Below, one piece after another: positions 55,113 through 63,004 of a DNA stretch of 64,000 nucleotides (position 1 is the stretch's first letter; the number at the start of each line of letters is the position of its first letter). This DNA is from Desulfobacter vibrioformis DSM 8776 (GTDB taxonomy: Bacteria; Desulfobacterota; Desulfobacteria; Desulfobacterales; Desulfobacteraceae). The DNA is taken from contig NZ_JQKJ01000001.1 in assembly GCF_000745975.1 (NCBI RefSeq), positions 336,162-400,161 on the forward strand, written 5' to 3'. Under the pieces are notes generated by a model. The model saw nothing but the letters and a program-made list of their open reading frames with translations, was not told where the DNA came from and made no database searches. The translations under genes and the position numbers were made by a program.

Positions 55113-55632
55113 TTTTTAAATTTTAAGTTAATCAATGGCGGAGTACCTGAAAAGGCAGTCCTGCCATTTACAATAAAGTTCCAATGGGAACCCCTGTTGC
55201 AACAAATGATCCAAAAACATATTTATCTTTTGTGTTTTATGTTAACAACTTGAATTGTATAGTATTATTTCGAATAGACCCACATGGCGCCGGATTGAAT
55301 CCGGCATGATTATGTGATTTTAATTTGTTAGAATATAATTTTATTACAAGTATGTGTCATGATATTTGCGACACATATTCATTTTTGTATTTTTTATAAA
55401 AAACCATCATGCCGTGTTTGTGGCAGGCCTGAACGCCAGTACATGAATTGTTTATTCTCCGGAAACCTGCCAGGATATTTTAATTTAGTATAATTAATTG
55501 ATTATAAGATGATAGCTTGTCTTTTCGGAATGATGGTTAGGGATGAGTTTGTTTTGAGAATTTAATTTGTTTCTTTTTTGTTGTTTCACAACCTGCCTGA
55601 ACATCGGGATATGTTGTTTACCGCAACCGCCT
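55113..55632. promoter_or_regulatory. 520-base AT-rich intergenic region upstream of the urea operon
   Basis: No coding potential is seen here. On the minus strand it contains the sigma54 promoter (55198-55213) and two symmetric sites that could bind activators or repressors: the 17-bp near-perfect palindrome GCCGGATTGAATCCGGC at 55289-55305 and TATGTGTC-N11-GACACATA at 55351-55377. The rest is AT-rich. It also separates urtA from the upstream radical SAM gene on the same strand. Confidence 0.5.
55198..55213 (-). promoter_or_regulatory. sigma54 (-24/-12) promoter upstream of urtA
   Basis: On the minus strand TGGATCATTTGTTGCA has GG and GC dinucleotides exactly 12 bases apart, with TTGCA at -12, close to the consensus TGGCAC-N5-TTGCA. 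The start of transcription would be near 55187, leaving a leader of about 75-90 bases before urtA. This fits nitrogen control by an NtrC-type activator. Activity is inferred. Confidence 0.6.
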
Positions 55633-56547
55633 CTACAACGCTGCAAATCGGCTGATCCCAGCGTCTTTTGCCTCTTTGACAGCTTTGTTGAACTCAGTTT
55701 CAGAAACAGGCCTTTCTAATTCTTTTACATGGAGTGCCTTCCCGCAAGGCCGATATTGATCCATGATGTTAACATAGGTGTTTTTTGAGACCTGGTTGGC
55801 AATAAATGACATCACCTCCCCGGTACCGGCAATCCCCGAAGGCATGACCAAGTGTCTGACCAGTACCCCCCGTGTGGCAATACCATTTTCATCAACCTGC
55901 AGATCACCAACCTGCCGGTGCATTTCAACAACGGCTTTTGCGGCTACTTCGGGATAATCCGGCGCATTGCAGGTCTGTCCGGCAATAACCGGATCCCAAA
56001 ATTTAAAATCCGGCATATAAATATCGATCACCCCCTCCAGCAGTTTTAAGGTCTCCACCTTGTCGTATCCGCCGGAGTTATATATCAAGGGTATCCTTAA
56101 TCCCCCGTCAATGGCCATATCAAGGGCGGATAAAATCTGCGGCACCACATGGGTAGGCGTCACAAAATTAATGTTATGGCAACCGTTATTCTGCAGGATC
56201 AACATCATGCCGGCCAACTGCCCGAGCCCACACTCATCTCCGTTCCCCTGGTGACTGATGTCGTAATTCTGGCAGAAATTACATTTCAGGCTGCAGTGGG
56301 TGAAAAAAATGGTGCCGGAACCAAACGCGCCCACCAATGGCGCTTCTTCTCCAAAATGGGCGTTAAAGCTCGAAACAATCGCTTCTTCTCCGGTGGCGCA
56401 CTCCCCCACCTCCCCTGAAAAACGGTCGACTTTACACGCTCTGGGACAAATCTCACAGGATCTCAACAGATGCCGCGCTGTATTGATTTTATCCCGGAGC
56501 AGCCCTTTCTTTTTGGTTTCAATATAGGCTGGTTGAAAAGCTGTCAT
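55633..56547 (-). CDS. Radical SAM protein (PflX-like)
   Basis: This protein of 304 residues, from the ATG at 56547 (MTAFQPAYIETKKK) with an AGGAGT site, belongs to the PflX group of uncharacterised pyruvate formate-lyase-activase-like radical SAM proteins. The radical SAM cluster ligands are in CSLKCNFCQ. Another four-cysteine region lies near the N-terminus (CEICPRACKVDRFSG...GECATG). The target enzyme is unknown. A longer frame is rejected because its extra 25 residues overlap the upstream gene. It is the last gene of a three-gene minus-strand run. Confidence 0.88.
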   Translation of the reverse strand: MTAFQPAYIETKKKGLLRDKINTARHLLRSCEICPRACKVDRFSGEVGECATGEEAIVSSFNAHFGEEAPLVGAFGSGTIFFTHCSLKCNFCQNYDISHQGNGDECGLGQLAGMMLILQNNGCHNINFVTPTHVVPQILSALDMAIDGGLRIPLIYNSGGYDKVETLKLLEGVIDIYMPDFKFWDPVIAGQTCNAPDYPEVAAKAVVEMHRQVGDLQVDENGIATRGVLVRHLVMPSGIAGTGEVMSFIANQVSKNTYVNIMDQYRPCGKALHVKELERPVSETEFNKAVKEAKDAGISRFAAL

Positions 56548-56572
56548 TGCATACTCCTTTTTTTTCGGGTCC

Positions 56573-57493
56573 CTAAACAGCCATGCCCTTGGCACGGTGT
56601 TTCCCCTCGGCCTTTGCTTCATAAAGCGTCTTATCCGCAGCGTCGATCAGGTTTTGCTTCGTGGTGCCGGGATTCCCCCCGGTCACCGACACCCCGATGC
56701 TCAGGGTCACATAAGGGGCAATCGGAGAATAGGCATGCGCTATGTTGAGGTCATCAACCTCACGGATGATATGTTCAGCCGTATCCATGGCCCTGTCCAA
56801 ATCACAGTAAGGCAGGACCGCGGCAAATTCCTCGCCGCCGTAGCGGGCAACAAAATCACCGGCCCGCAGCAATGTGCCTTTGATGGCGCCGGCAACCCTG
56901 CGCAACACCACATCTCCTTTGCCGTGGCCGTAATTATCATTGTACTGCTTGAAATTATCCACATCCATAATCAGCAGTGCAATGGGTTTCGCCGATCGCA
57001 TGGCCCGGTTCCACTCCTTTTCCAGCACCTCATCGAACCGGCGGCGGTTGGGAATTTCCGTGAGGGCGTCGATAAATGCAAATTTTTCCAACAGGTCCTG
57101 CTTGCGCTTCAAATTCAACTGTATTTCAACCCTGGCCTTGACCGTGGGCGGATGAAAGGGTTTGGTGATGTAGTCCAGCGCGCCCACTGCAAATCCTTTG
57201 GTCTCATCCATAACCTCGGAAACCGCAGTGACGAATATAATGGGGATATGCCTGGTTTTCTCATCGTTCTTCAAAATTTCGCAAATCTGATATCCGTCCA
57301 TTTCAGGCATGATGATATCCAGCAGAATGATGTCCGGAGGAGATTGGGCCCGGGCCATTTTCAGGGCCCGTTCCGATGTTACGGCCGCAGAGATCTTGTA
57401 ATCCTCCTTGAACAGCTCCATCAGCATCTCGATGTTCTGTTTGTTATCGTCCACCAATAAGATTTTTTGGCGCTTGTTTTTCTTGTCTGTCAT
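56573..57493 (-). CDS. Response regulator with diguanylate cyclase output (REC-GGDEF)
   Basis: This 306-residue PleD-type regulator has an N-terminal receiver with Asp59 as acceptor (IILLDIIMPEMDG) and a GGDEF domain with GGEEF at 219-223. The inhibitory RxxD (RAGD, 210-213) is exactly five residues before, so cyclic di-GMP should feed back. It is 21 bases after the large hybrid kinase gene, its probable phospho-donor. Confidence 0.95.
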   Translation of the reverse strand: MTDKKNKRQKILLVDDNKQNIEMLMELFKEDYKISAAVTSERALKMARAQSPPDIILLDIIMPEMDGYQICEILKNDEKTRHIPIIFVTAVSEVMDETKGFAVGALDYITKPFHPPTVKARVEIQLNLKRKQDLLEKFAFIDALTEIPNRRRFDEVLEKEWNRAMRSAKPIALLIMDVDNFKQYNDNYGHGKGDVVLRRVAGAIKGTLLRAGDFVARYGGEEFAAVLPYCDLDRAMDTAEHIIREVDDLNIAHAYSPIAPYVTLSIGVSVTGGNPGTTKQNLIDAADKTLYEAKAEGKHRAKGMAV

Positions 57494-57514
57494 ACGATTG
57501 TTCTCCTGGGTATC

Positions 57515-60500
57515 TCAAAACTGTTCGATGATTTCGTCCAGTTTTTCCTGGGCGCTTTCAAAATCAAAGGCATCCATAAACCCAATCAGTTGTTTTATTG
57601 TTTCGTCACCGGCCAGGGAGACCAGGCCCGGGTGTATTTTTTCAAGGAGATTTCTTGCAGCATCCAGGTCATCATCTAAAAGCTGTTTCAATTCGGTCAA
57701 TTCTTCAACCGTAACCGAAGCATCCTCCGGCTGTGCCCCGCTAGCGCTCTGTGTTTTTAAAATGCCGGGAACCCCCGTGTCCAGACCTTCCAGAACCATC
57801 CTTATTTTATCCGCAAACAGGGTCCAGGAAGGGGAGTCTATAGTCAGTGTTCCTTGTTTGGCATCTGCCTCAACACCAGCGGCCGCCCCGGAGAGTTCCA
57901 TTGCTCCCAGGTTGGCGCCCACACCCTTTATGGAATGGGCTTTTCGCAGGACCGTTTCCATGTCTCCCCCGGCCAGGGCCGAGGCGATATCATCCACAGC
58001 AGTCCTGTATTCAGAAAGAAAAGAGTCTAGTAATCTTTTATAGAGGTTGACATTGTTGTTGGACCTGAAGAGCCCGGTCCCCACCTCAATACCAGGCAAT
58101 GTAAAGTCAGGGAGGACCCTGGTTTCAGGTCTCTTTTTTACGGATACACCGGCATCCGTTTCCTCTCCGGGTGAGATCCATTTGGCCAATACGGCAAACA
58201 TCATTTCCGGATCAATGGGCTTGGACAGGTAATCGTTCATTCCCGCCCCAATACATTTCTCACGGTCTCCTTTTAATGCATGGGCGGTCATGGCAATGAT
58301 CGGCAGATCCTTGAACCGCTCCTGGGCACGGATTCTTGCCGTGGCTTCAAACCCGTCCATCTCAGGCATCTGGATATCCATGAGCACAACATCATAAACC
58401 GATGTTTCGAGCTTTTCCAGGGCAATGTGGCCGTTTTCCGCTGTCTCGACTTTCACGCCCTCGCTTTCCAGCCACTCCCTGGCCACCTCCTGGTTGATCA
58501 TGTTGTCTTCCACCAGCAGAACGGTCCCCCCTGACAGATGAAGCTGCTTGTCTGGGCCGGGATCCGGGGTATCCGTGCCGGACGGTGTGATCATGCTTGA
58601 TTTGCGGCCGAATAACCCCATGATGCAGTCAAACAGCAGGGACTGGTTTACGGGTTTATGGAGAAAGGCATCCAGGAAAGATTTTTCCGCCTGCCCGATG
58701 AGGTCTTCCCGGCCATAGGCTGAAATCATGCAGATAATGGGTATTTTCGGGATTTCAAGTTTGCGCTTGATGCGCTTGGCCGTATCCAGCCCGTTCATTC
58801 CCGGCATTTTCCAGTCCATGAGGACTAGGTCAAACAGGTTTTTCTCTTCTGACAGGATTTGAATGGCCTCTTCTCCTGATCCGGCAGTCACGGCCTCCAT
58901 TTGAAAGGAGGTAATGATATCCGCCAGAATATCCCTGGCGGTCTTGTTGTCGTCCACGATGAGGACCCGCAGTCCGCGAAGATCCATGGGGGTGTCAGGC
59001 TTGATTTCTTTTTCAGGCGGCTGCCGGTCAAACCTGGCTGTAAAAGAGAAGGTACTGCCCTGTCCGGGAAGGCTGTCAACGGCTATGGTACCGCCCATGA
59101 GCCGGACCAGCCGGCTGGATATGGCCAGTCCCAGACCGGTGCCGCCGAATTGCCGGGTGGTGGAGGTGTCTGCCTGGGTAAAGGACTGGAATATGCTTTC
59201 GATCCTTGCCGGGTCAATGCCGACGCCGGTATCCTTGACCAGGAATTTCAGACAGGCTTTTTCACTGCCGCACGCTTCTTCAGGGGCGGTATTTTCAACC
59301 GACACCACAATCTCCCCCTGGTTTGTAAACTTGATGGCGTTGCCGGTCAGATTAATCAGTATCTGTCCCAGGCGGACCGGGTCCCCGACCAGGGCAGCCG
59401 GTACATTCTCTTCCAGGTGGACCGCAAATTCGATCTCTTTATCAAAGGCTTTAAATGCAAACATCTCACTGAGATTGGCCATAACTTCATAGAGAGAGAA
59501 GTCCGTGCGCTCAAGGTCCAGCCGCCCGGCCTCGATTTTGGAAAAATCCAGGATGTCATTGATCACTGCCAGCAGGGATTTGGAAGAAACAACGATTTTA
59601 TGCAAGTACTCTTGCTGTCTGTCAGTGAGGGGGGTGCGTGAAAGCAGTCCGGTAAGCCCCATAACCGCATTCAGGGGCGTTCTTATCTCATGGCTCATAT
59701 TGGCCAGAAACTCACTTTTTGCCTGGGAAGCCGCTTCTGCCGCCTGCCGCTTTTTTTCAGACATCTCTTTTTCCAGGCGGGCAGTGATATCCTGGACCAT
59801 GCCTTCGAACAATTTTTGTTCGTCTTTTTCGGCGATAAGTCTTGCATTCAGTTCCACCGGGAACACGGTTCCGTCCCGGCGTTTGAAAACGGTTTGAAAG
59901 TTGTTTACCTGATCCTCCTTTTCCAGGGATTCCATGAAAATCCGCCGGTCTTTGGGATCGGCGTAAAACTGGTTTTTAAGGTCGGTTACCGATTCCATCA
60001 TGGATTGGACTGAGGGGTATCCCATCATCCGGGCCAGTGCCGGGTTTGCCGTAATCAGCCGGCCTTCCGGCGCTGTCTGGAATATACCCTCGGTGGCATG
60101 CTCAAAGATACTCCGGTACTTTTTGGCCAGGTTTTCCAATTCATTTTTCCCGGCTTTGAGCTTGGCGGCCATTTCATTGAGTGATTCCGCCAGAATACCG
60201 ATTTCATCGCTTCGTCCGACCATTATCCTGTGGTCCAGATCGCCGTGGCCTATGCGTTCGGCCCCTTCCTTCATCATAATGATCGGTCCGGCGATCTTGC
60301 GGCCGGTTAAAAAACCGGCGATCAGAATAAACGGGAGAATACACAAAAAGGTAATGCCGGCGTGCATGAGCAGCTGTTGCTGGTATCCCTTTACCGTACT
60401 TGCCGAGATATCCACGCCGATTATCCCGGCCCGTGTTCCGTCCTTTCGGAAAAAAGGGGCATAGCCGGAGAGCCAAGTGCCCCATTCGTCCGTATAAAAA

Positions 60501-60934
60501 TCGGCCTCAACCACGGGGTGTTTCAATTCGGAAAAAGATGCGGCCAGTAACTTGGAAGGAGCCCTGTATTTCTCGCCCAGGTGGGCGGTTTTCTCCGGAT
60601 CAATTTCAGCATCAACGGCAAAAACGATCCCGCCTTCAGGTCCTTTGCACATGGTGTAAACGAAATGAATATCCCTTGACGCGTTTCGGATCTTCTGCAG
60701 GGTGGCGCGAAACGATATATAGGCATTTCCGCCTTCCTGGGAAGGATCGGCCAGGGTGGCGTGGAGTTCACCATCAAGATTCGCAGCGGAGATGGCCACG
60801 ATATCCAGCAGTCTGCGCCTGATATCTTTCATCACCTGATCCGCTGCAGTGCGGTAAAGAACAAAAGAGGTAATCCCGGATACGGCAAGGGCAAAGACAA
60901 AAATCAATACCGTCAGCTTTTGATTAAGTTTCAT
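57515..60934 (-). CDS. Multi-domain hybrid sensor histidine kinase (Cache-HAMP-PAS-HisKA-HATPase-REC-REC-HPt)
   Basis: This 1139-residue protein is a complete phosphorelay kinase. It has two membrane helices (about 7-27 and 192-210) around a Cache-like periplasmic domain with 'WGTWLSGYAPFFRKDGTRAG', then HAMP and a PAS domain at about 275-390. The H box is SHEIRTPLNAVMG with His415, followed by HATPase motifs DTGVGID and GGTGLGLAI. The first receiver holds VLMDWKMPG, the second VLMDIQMPE, and the HPt domain ends with AHSIKGVGANLG. With the next gene it should control cyclic di-GMP. Signal unknown. Confidence 0.95.
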   Translation of the reverse strand: MKLNQKLTVLIFVFALAVSGITSFVLYRTAADQVMKDIRRRLLDIVAISAANLDGELHATLADPSQEGGNAYISFRATLQKIRNASRDIHFVYTMCKGPEGGIVFAVDAEIDPEKTAHLGEKYRAPSKLLAASFSELKHPVVEADFYTDEWGTWLSGYAPFFRKDGTRAGIIGVDISASTVKGYQQQLLMHAGITFLCILPFILIAGFLTGRKIAGPIIMMKEGAERIGHGDLDHRIMVGRSDEIGILAESLNEMAAKLKAGKNELENLAKKYRSIFEHATEGIFQTAPEGRLITANPALARMMGYPSVQSMMESVTDLKNQFYADPKDRRIFMESLEKEDQVNNFQTVFKRRDGTVFPVELNARLIAEKDEQKLFEGMVQDITARLEKEMSEKKRQAAEAASQAKSEFLANMSHEIRTPLNAVMGLTGLLSRTPLTDRQQEYLHKIVVSSKSLLAVINDILDFSKIEAGRLDLERTDFSLYEVMANLSEMFAFKAFDKEIEFAVHLEENVPAALVGDPVRLGQILINLTGNAIKFTNQGEIVVSVENTAPEEACGSEKACLKFLVKDTGVGIDPARIESIFQSFTQADTSTTRQFGGTGLGLAISSRLVRLMGGTIAVDSLPGQGSTFSFTARFDRQPPEKEIKPDTPMDLRGLRVLIVDDNKTARDILADIITSFQMEAVTAGSGEEAIQILSEEKNLFDLVLMDWKMPGMNGLDTAKRIKRKLEIPKIPIICMISAYGREDLIGQAEKSFLDAFLHKPVNQSLLFDCIMGLFGRKSSMITPSGTDTPDPGPDKQLHLSGGTVLLVEDNMINQEVAREWLESEGVKVETAENGHIALEKLETSVYDVVLMDIQMPEMDGFEATARIRAQERFKDLPIIAMTAHALKGDREKCIGAGMNDYLSKPIDPEMMFAVLAKWISPGEETDAGVSVKKRPETRVLPDFTLPGIEVGTGLFRSNNNVNLYKRLLDSFLSEYRTAVDDIASALAGGDMETVLRKAHSIKGVGANLGAMELSGAAAGVEADAKQGTLTIDSPSWTLFADKIRMVLEGLDTGVPGILKTQSASGAQPEDASVTVEELTELKQLLDDDLDAARNLLEKIHPGLVSLAGDETIKQLIGFMDAFDFESAQEKLDEIIEQF

Positions 60935-61572
60935 TCTTTGTTTTCATTCAGTTTTGATTTTATATGTAACCGTAGGCGTTCTATTGTTTTAGTACGCGTT
61001 GTCACGGCCGGTGGGAGAGTGCTTTTATATATGATGCTGTGACGTGTCACCTGGGTCCTTTTTTTAAATAAAAAATTGACGGGATGAATGTACTTTAGTC
61101 CCCCGGTTTTTGTCAAGGGAACTGGCATGTCCCTGACCCGCTATCTAAAAAAATGGCTTGAAATGGAGTGGTTATTTGGGTATGTCCGTTTTATAAGAAA
61201 CTATAGACAAGATACAGGAAACAAGAGAGACAAGCGCCTGGGGCGCTCATTTTAGACCTGCATTGTTGCTGTTTTTAGTTTCATTGTTCGTTGTGGGCTT
61301 GAGGCCCATGGGGGGGGTATATAAAGTCACAGGTTCCAATCATAACAACTATTCGGACACAGGGAAAAACGGTCGCTGCCTGGCCCTGCTGGTGGGCAAC
61401 GGCTCTGTCTAACATCTTGATTTTTTCTGACTCTTATCAGGCAGGTCGCTATGCCGATCTATAATTTAGCCGTTATTACAAAGCAATCCGTATTTTGTTA
61501 AAAAAATTAAGTTTCCGGTTCACACATGATAAACTATATAATTATGTGTAATAATTAAAAAGGAGATCTGTT
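60935..61572. other. 640-base non-coding accessory region with degraded sequence
   Basis: No intact gene is seen. It holds a small palindrome GTGAC-GT-GTCAC at 61039-61050 upstream of the kinase gene, a hairpin AGCGCC-TGG-GGCGCT at about 61233-61247, and a remnant reading frame described at 61197-61412. Just before 61573 a TATAAT-like -10 and a good AAAAGGAGA site belong to the antitoxin gene. Confidence 0.5.
61197..61412 (+). pseudogene. Remnant of a caspase-like gene (N-terminal part)
   Basis: A frame open for 71 codons up to TAA at 61410-61412 contains a hydrophobic, signal-peptide-like run ('ALLLFLVSLFVVGLRPMGG') and then 'GRCLALLVGNG', which resembles the first strand of caspase-like peptidase domains (compare CQTLVIGN in the next gene). 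There is no suitable start codon and no remaining domain. I call it a fragment with low confidence; it could be coincidental. Confidence 0.35.
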
Positions 61573-61776
61573 ATGCCCACAAATTTAGCCATTGATGACA
61601 AATTAATAGAGGATGCCTTGATGATCGGCAACCATCGCACCAAAAAAGCGGTGGTTACCGAAGCTTTGCAGGAATATATTCAACGACGAAAACAGGTGGA
61701 AATCCTTAAGCTGTTTGGAACGATAGACTATGATGTCGACTATAATTATAAAGATCAGCGGCAGGTAAATAGATGA
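61573..61776 (+). CDS. VapB-type ribbon-helix-helix antitoxin, orphan
   Basis: This 67-residue protein starts MPTNLAIDDKLIEDALMIG and continues KKAVVTEALQEYIQRRKQ, the pattern of the VapB/DUF2191 antitoxin family with a ribbon-helix-helix fold. An AAAAGGAGA site precedes the ATG. The expected PIN-domain toxin should follow immediately, but the next reading frame is a caspase-like gene. The antitoxin thus stands without its toxin, either through loss or because it now acts on another locus. Confidence 0.8.
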   Translation: MPTNLAIDDKLIEDALMIGNHRTKKAVVTEALQEYIQRRKQVEILKLFGTIDYDVDYNYKDQRQVNR

Positions 61777-61798
61777 GGATGTTTTTTAAAGAGCGGTA

Positions 61799-62831
61799 AT
61801 GAGAGTAGCGATCAGCGCAGCAATTTTGACGGTATTTATTTTAGGCCCAGGTTTGTCTACTGCCGATACGGATCGTTTCGTTAAGCGCCAATCCAGGAAA
61901 ATAAACTGCCAGACCCTTGTCATAGGCAACGCAAAATATTCAGACTCTCCTTTGACCAACCCGGGGAACGATGCATCTGATATGGCATCTGCATTGAGAA
62001 GACTTGGATTTAACGTAATTGTAAAAATAAATGCAGATCACCGTCAGATGGATACGGCGATCAGGGAATTTGGAAAAATACTGCCCCGCTCAGGTATCGG
62101 GCTGTTTTATTTTGCAGACCACGGCATGCAGATTAAAGGAAAAAACTACCTGATTCCAATCAACAATAATATTCATGACGAAACCGATGTGAAGTGTGAA
62201 GCACTGGACGCAGAAAGGATTCTGGCCAGAATGGAAGGGGCAGGCACCGCCATGAACATAGTCATTCTTGATGTCTGCAGAGTAACACCCCGCCTGATGA
62301 GCAGCCGGCAGTATATGTGTCATGGAATGATGCCAGGGCCTTTATTTCATGGCTGAATGGAAAAACAGGCAAGACCTTTTCCCTGCCCACGGAAGCCCAG
62401 TGGGAGTATGCGTGCAGGGCAGGAACCGGCACCATGCGATATTGGGGGGATGGTGAAGATGAGGCCTGCGCTTATGCCAATGTTCACGATGAAACTTCAA
62501 AAAGAGTTTTTAAGTTTGATTGGGCGCATCATGCGTGTAACGACGGTTATGCCGGAACATCCCCTGTGGGACGGTTTAAACCCAATAATTTCGGACTGTA
62601 TGATATGCTGGGCAATGTATCGGAATGGTGCGAGGACGGGTATGACAGTGAAGCCTATTCAAAACATGGACGAAATGATCCTTTTGTTAGTAATGGATCG
62701 AATCGGGTGTTGCGCGGCGGCTCCTGATGCTACTTTCCCGGGGCGTACGTTGTGCCATCCGCAACAGGTACGGCCCGTCTAATGTGTTTTACTACTACGG
62801 GTTCCGGCTTGTCCTCTCAGGTCACAAGTAG
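61799..62831 (+). pseudogene. Caspase-like peptidase fused to formylglycine-generating-enzyme domain, broken
   Basis: The N-terminal 160 codons encode a signal peptide and a caspase-like (C14) domain with the catalytic His108 in FYFADHGMQI and Cys160 in VILDVCR. Right after Cys160 the frame changes: from about 62285 another frame encodes an FGE-sulfatase-type domain ('VSWNDARAFISWLNGKTG', 'LPTEAQWEYACRAGTG', 'LYDMLGNVSEWCEDG'). This points to an internal deletion that joined the two domains out of frame. At about 62726 a one-base deletion after GGS turns the FGE end into a stop; the frame GVRCAIRNRYGPSNVFYYYG follows to a TAG at 62829-62831. Two lesions make the gene dead. Confidence 0.75.
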
Positions 62832-63004
62832 GTCAGGTTCGGCGAGCCGGGGCCGGGAAATAAGAAACAGGATTGAAAAAGGTGTGCAATGTCCGTGCAA
62901 TATGAATTTTGTCCGCAACTCACTACCAAAGGCCGATCAGTAGTGCTTTCCCAACTGACGTGTTGGCATAAGACATGAGACAGGCAAACAAGGAAAAATC
63001 ACCC

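Noticed and set aside
55422..55438. A second sigma54-like motif TGGCG...CTGCC on the minus strand further upstream of urtA
   Set aside because: The GG and GC dinucleotides are 13 bases apart rather than 12, and it lies too far from the operon.
62715..62730. In-frame TGA at the FGE end as a selenocysteine codon, given selA in the window
   Set aside because: A one-base deletion explains the stop: adding one G restores GGSW and the conserved C-terminus, and no SECIS-like hairpin is seen directly after the TGA.
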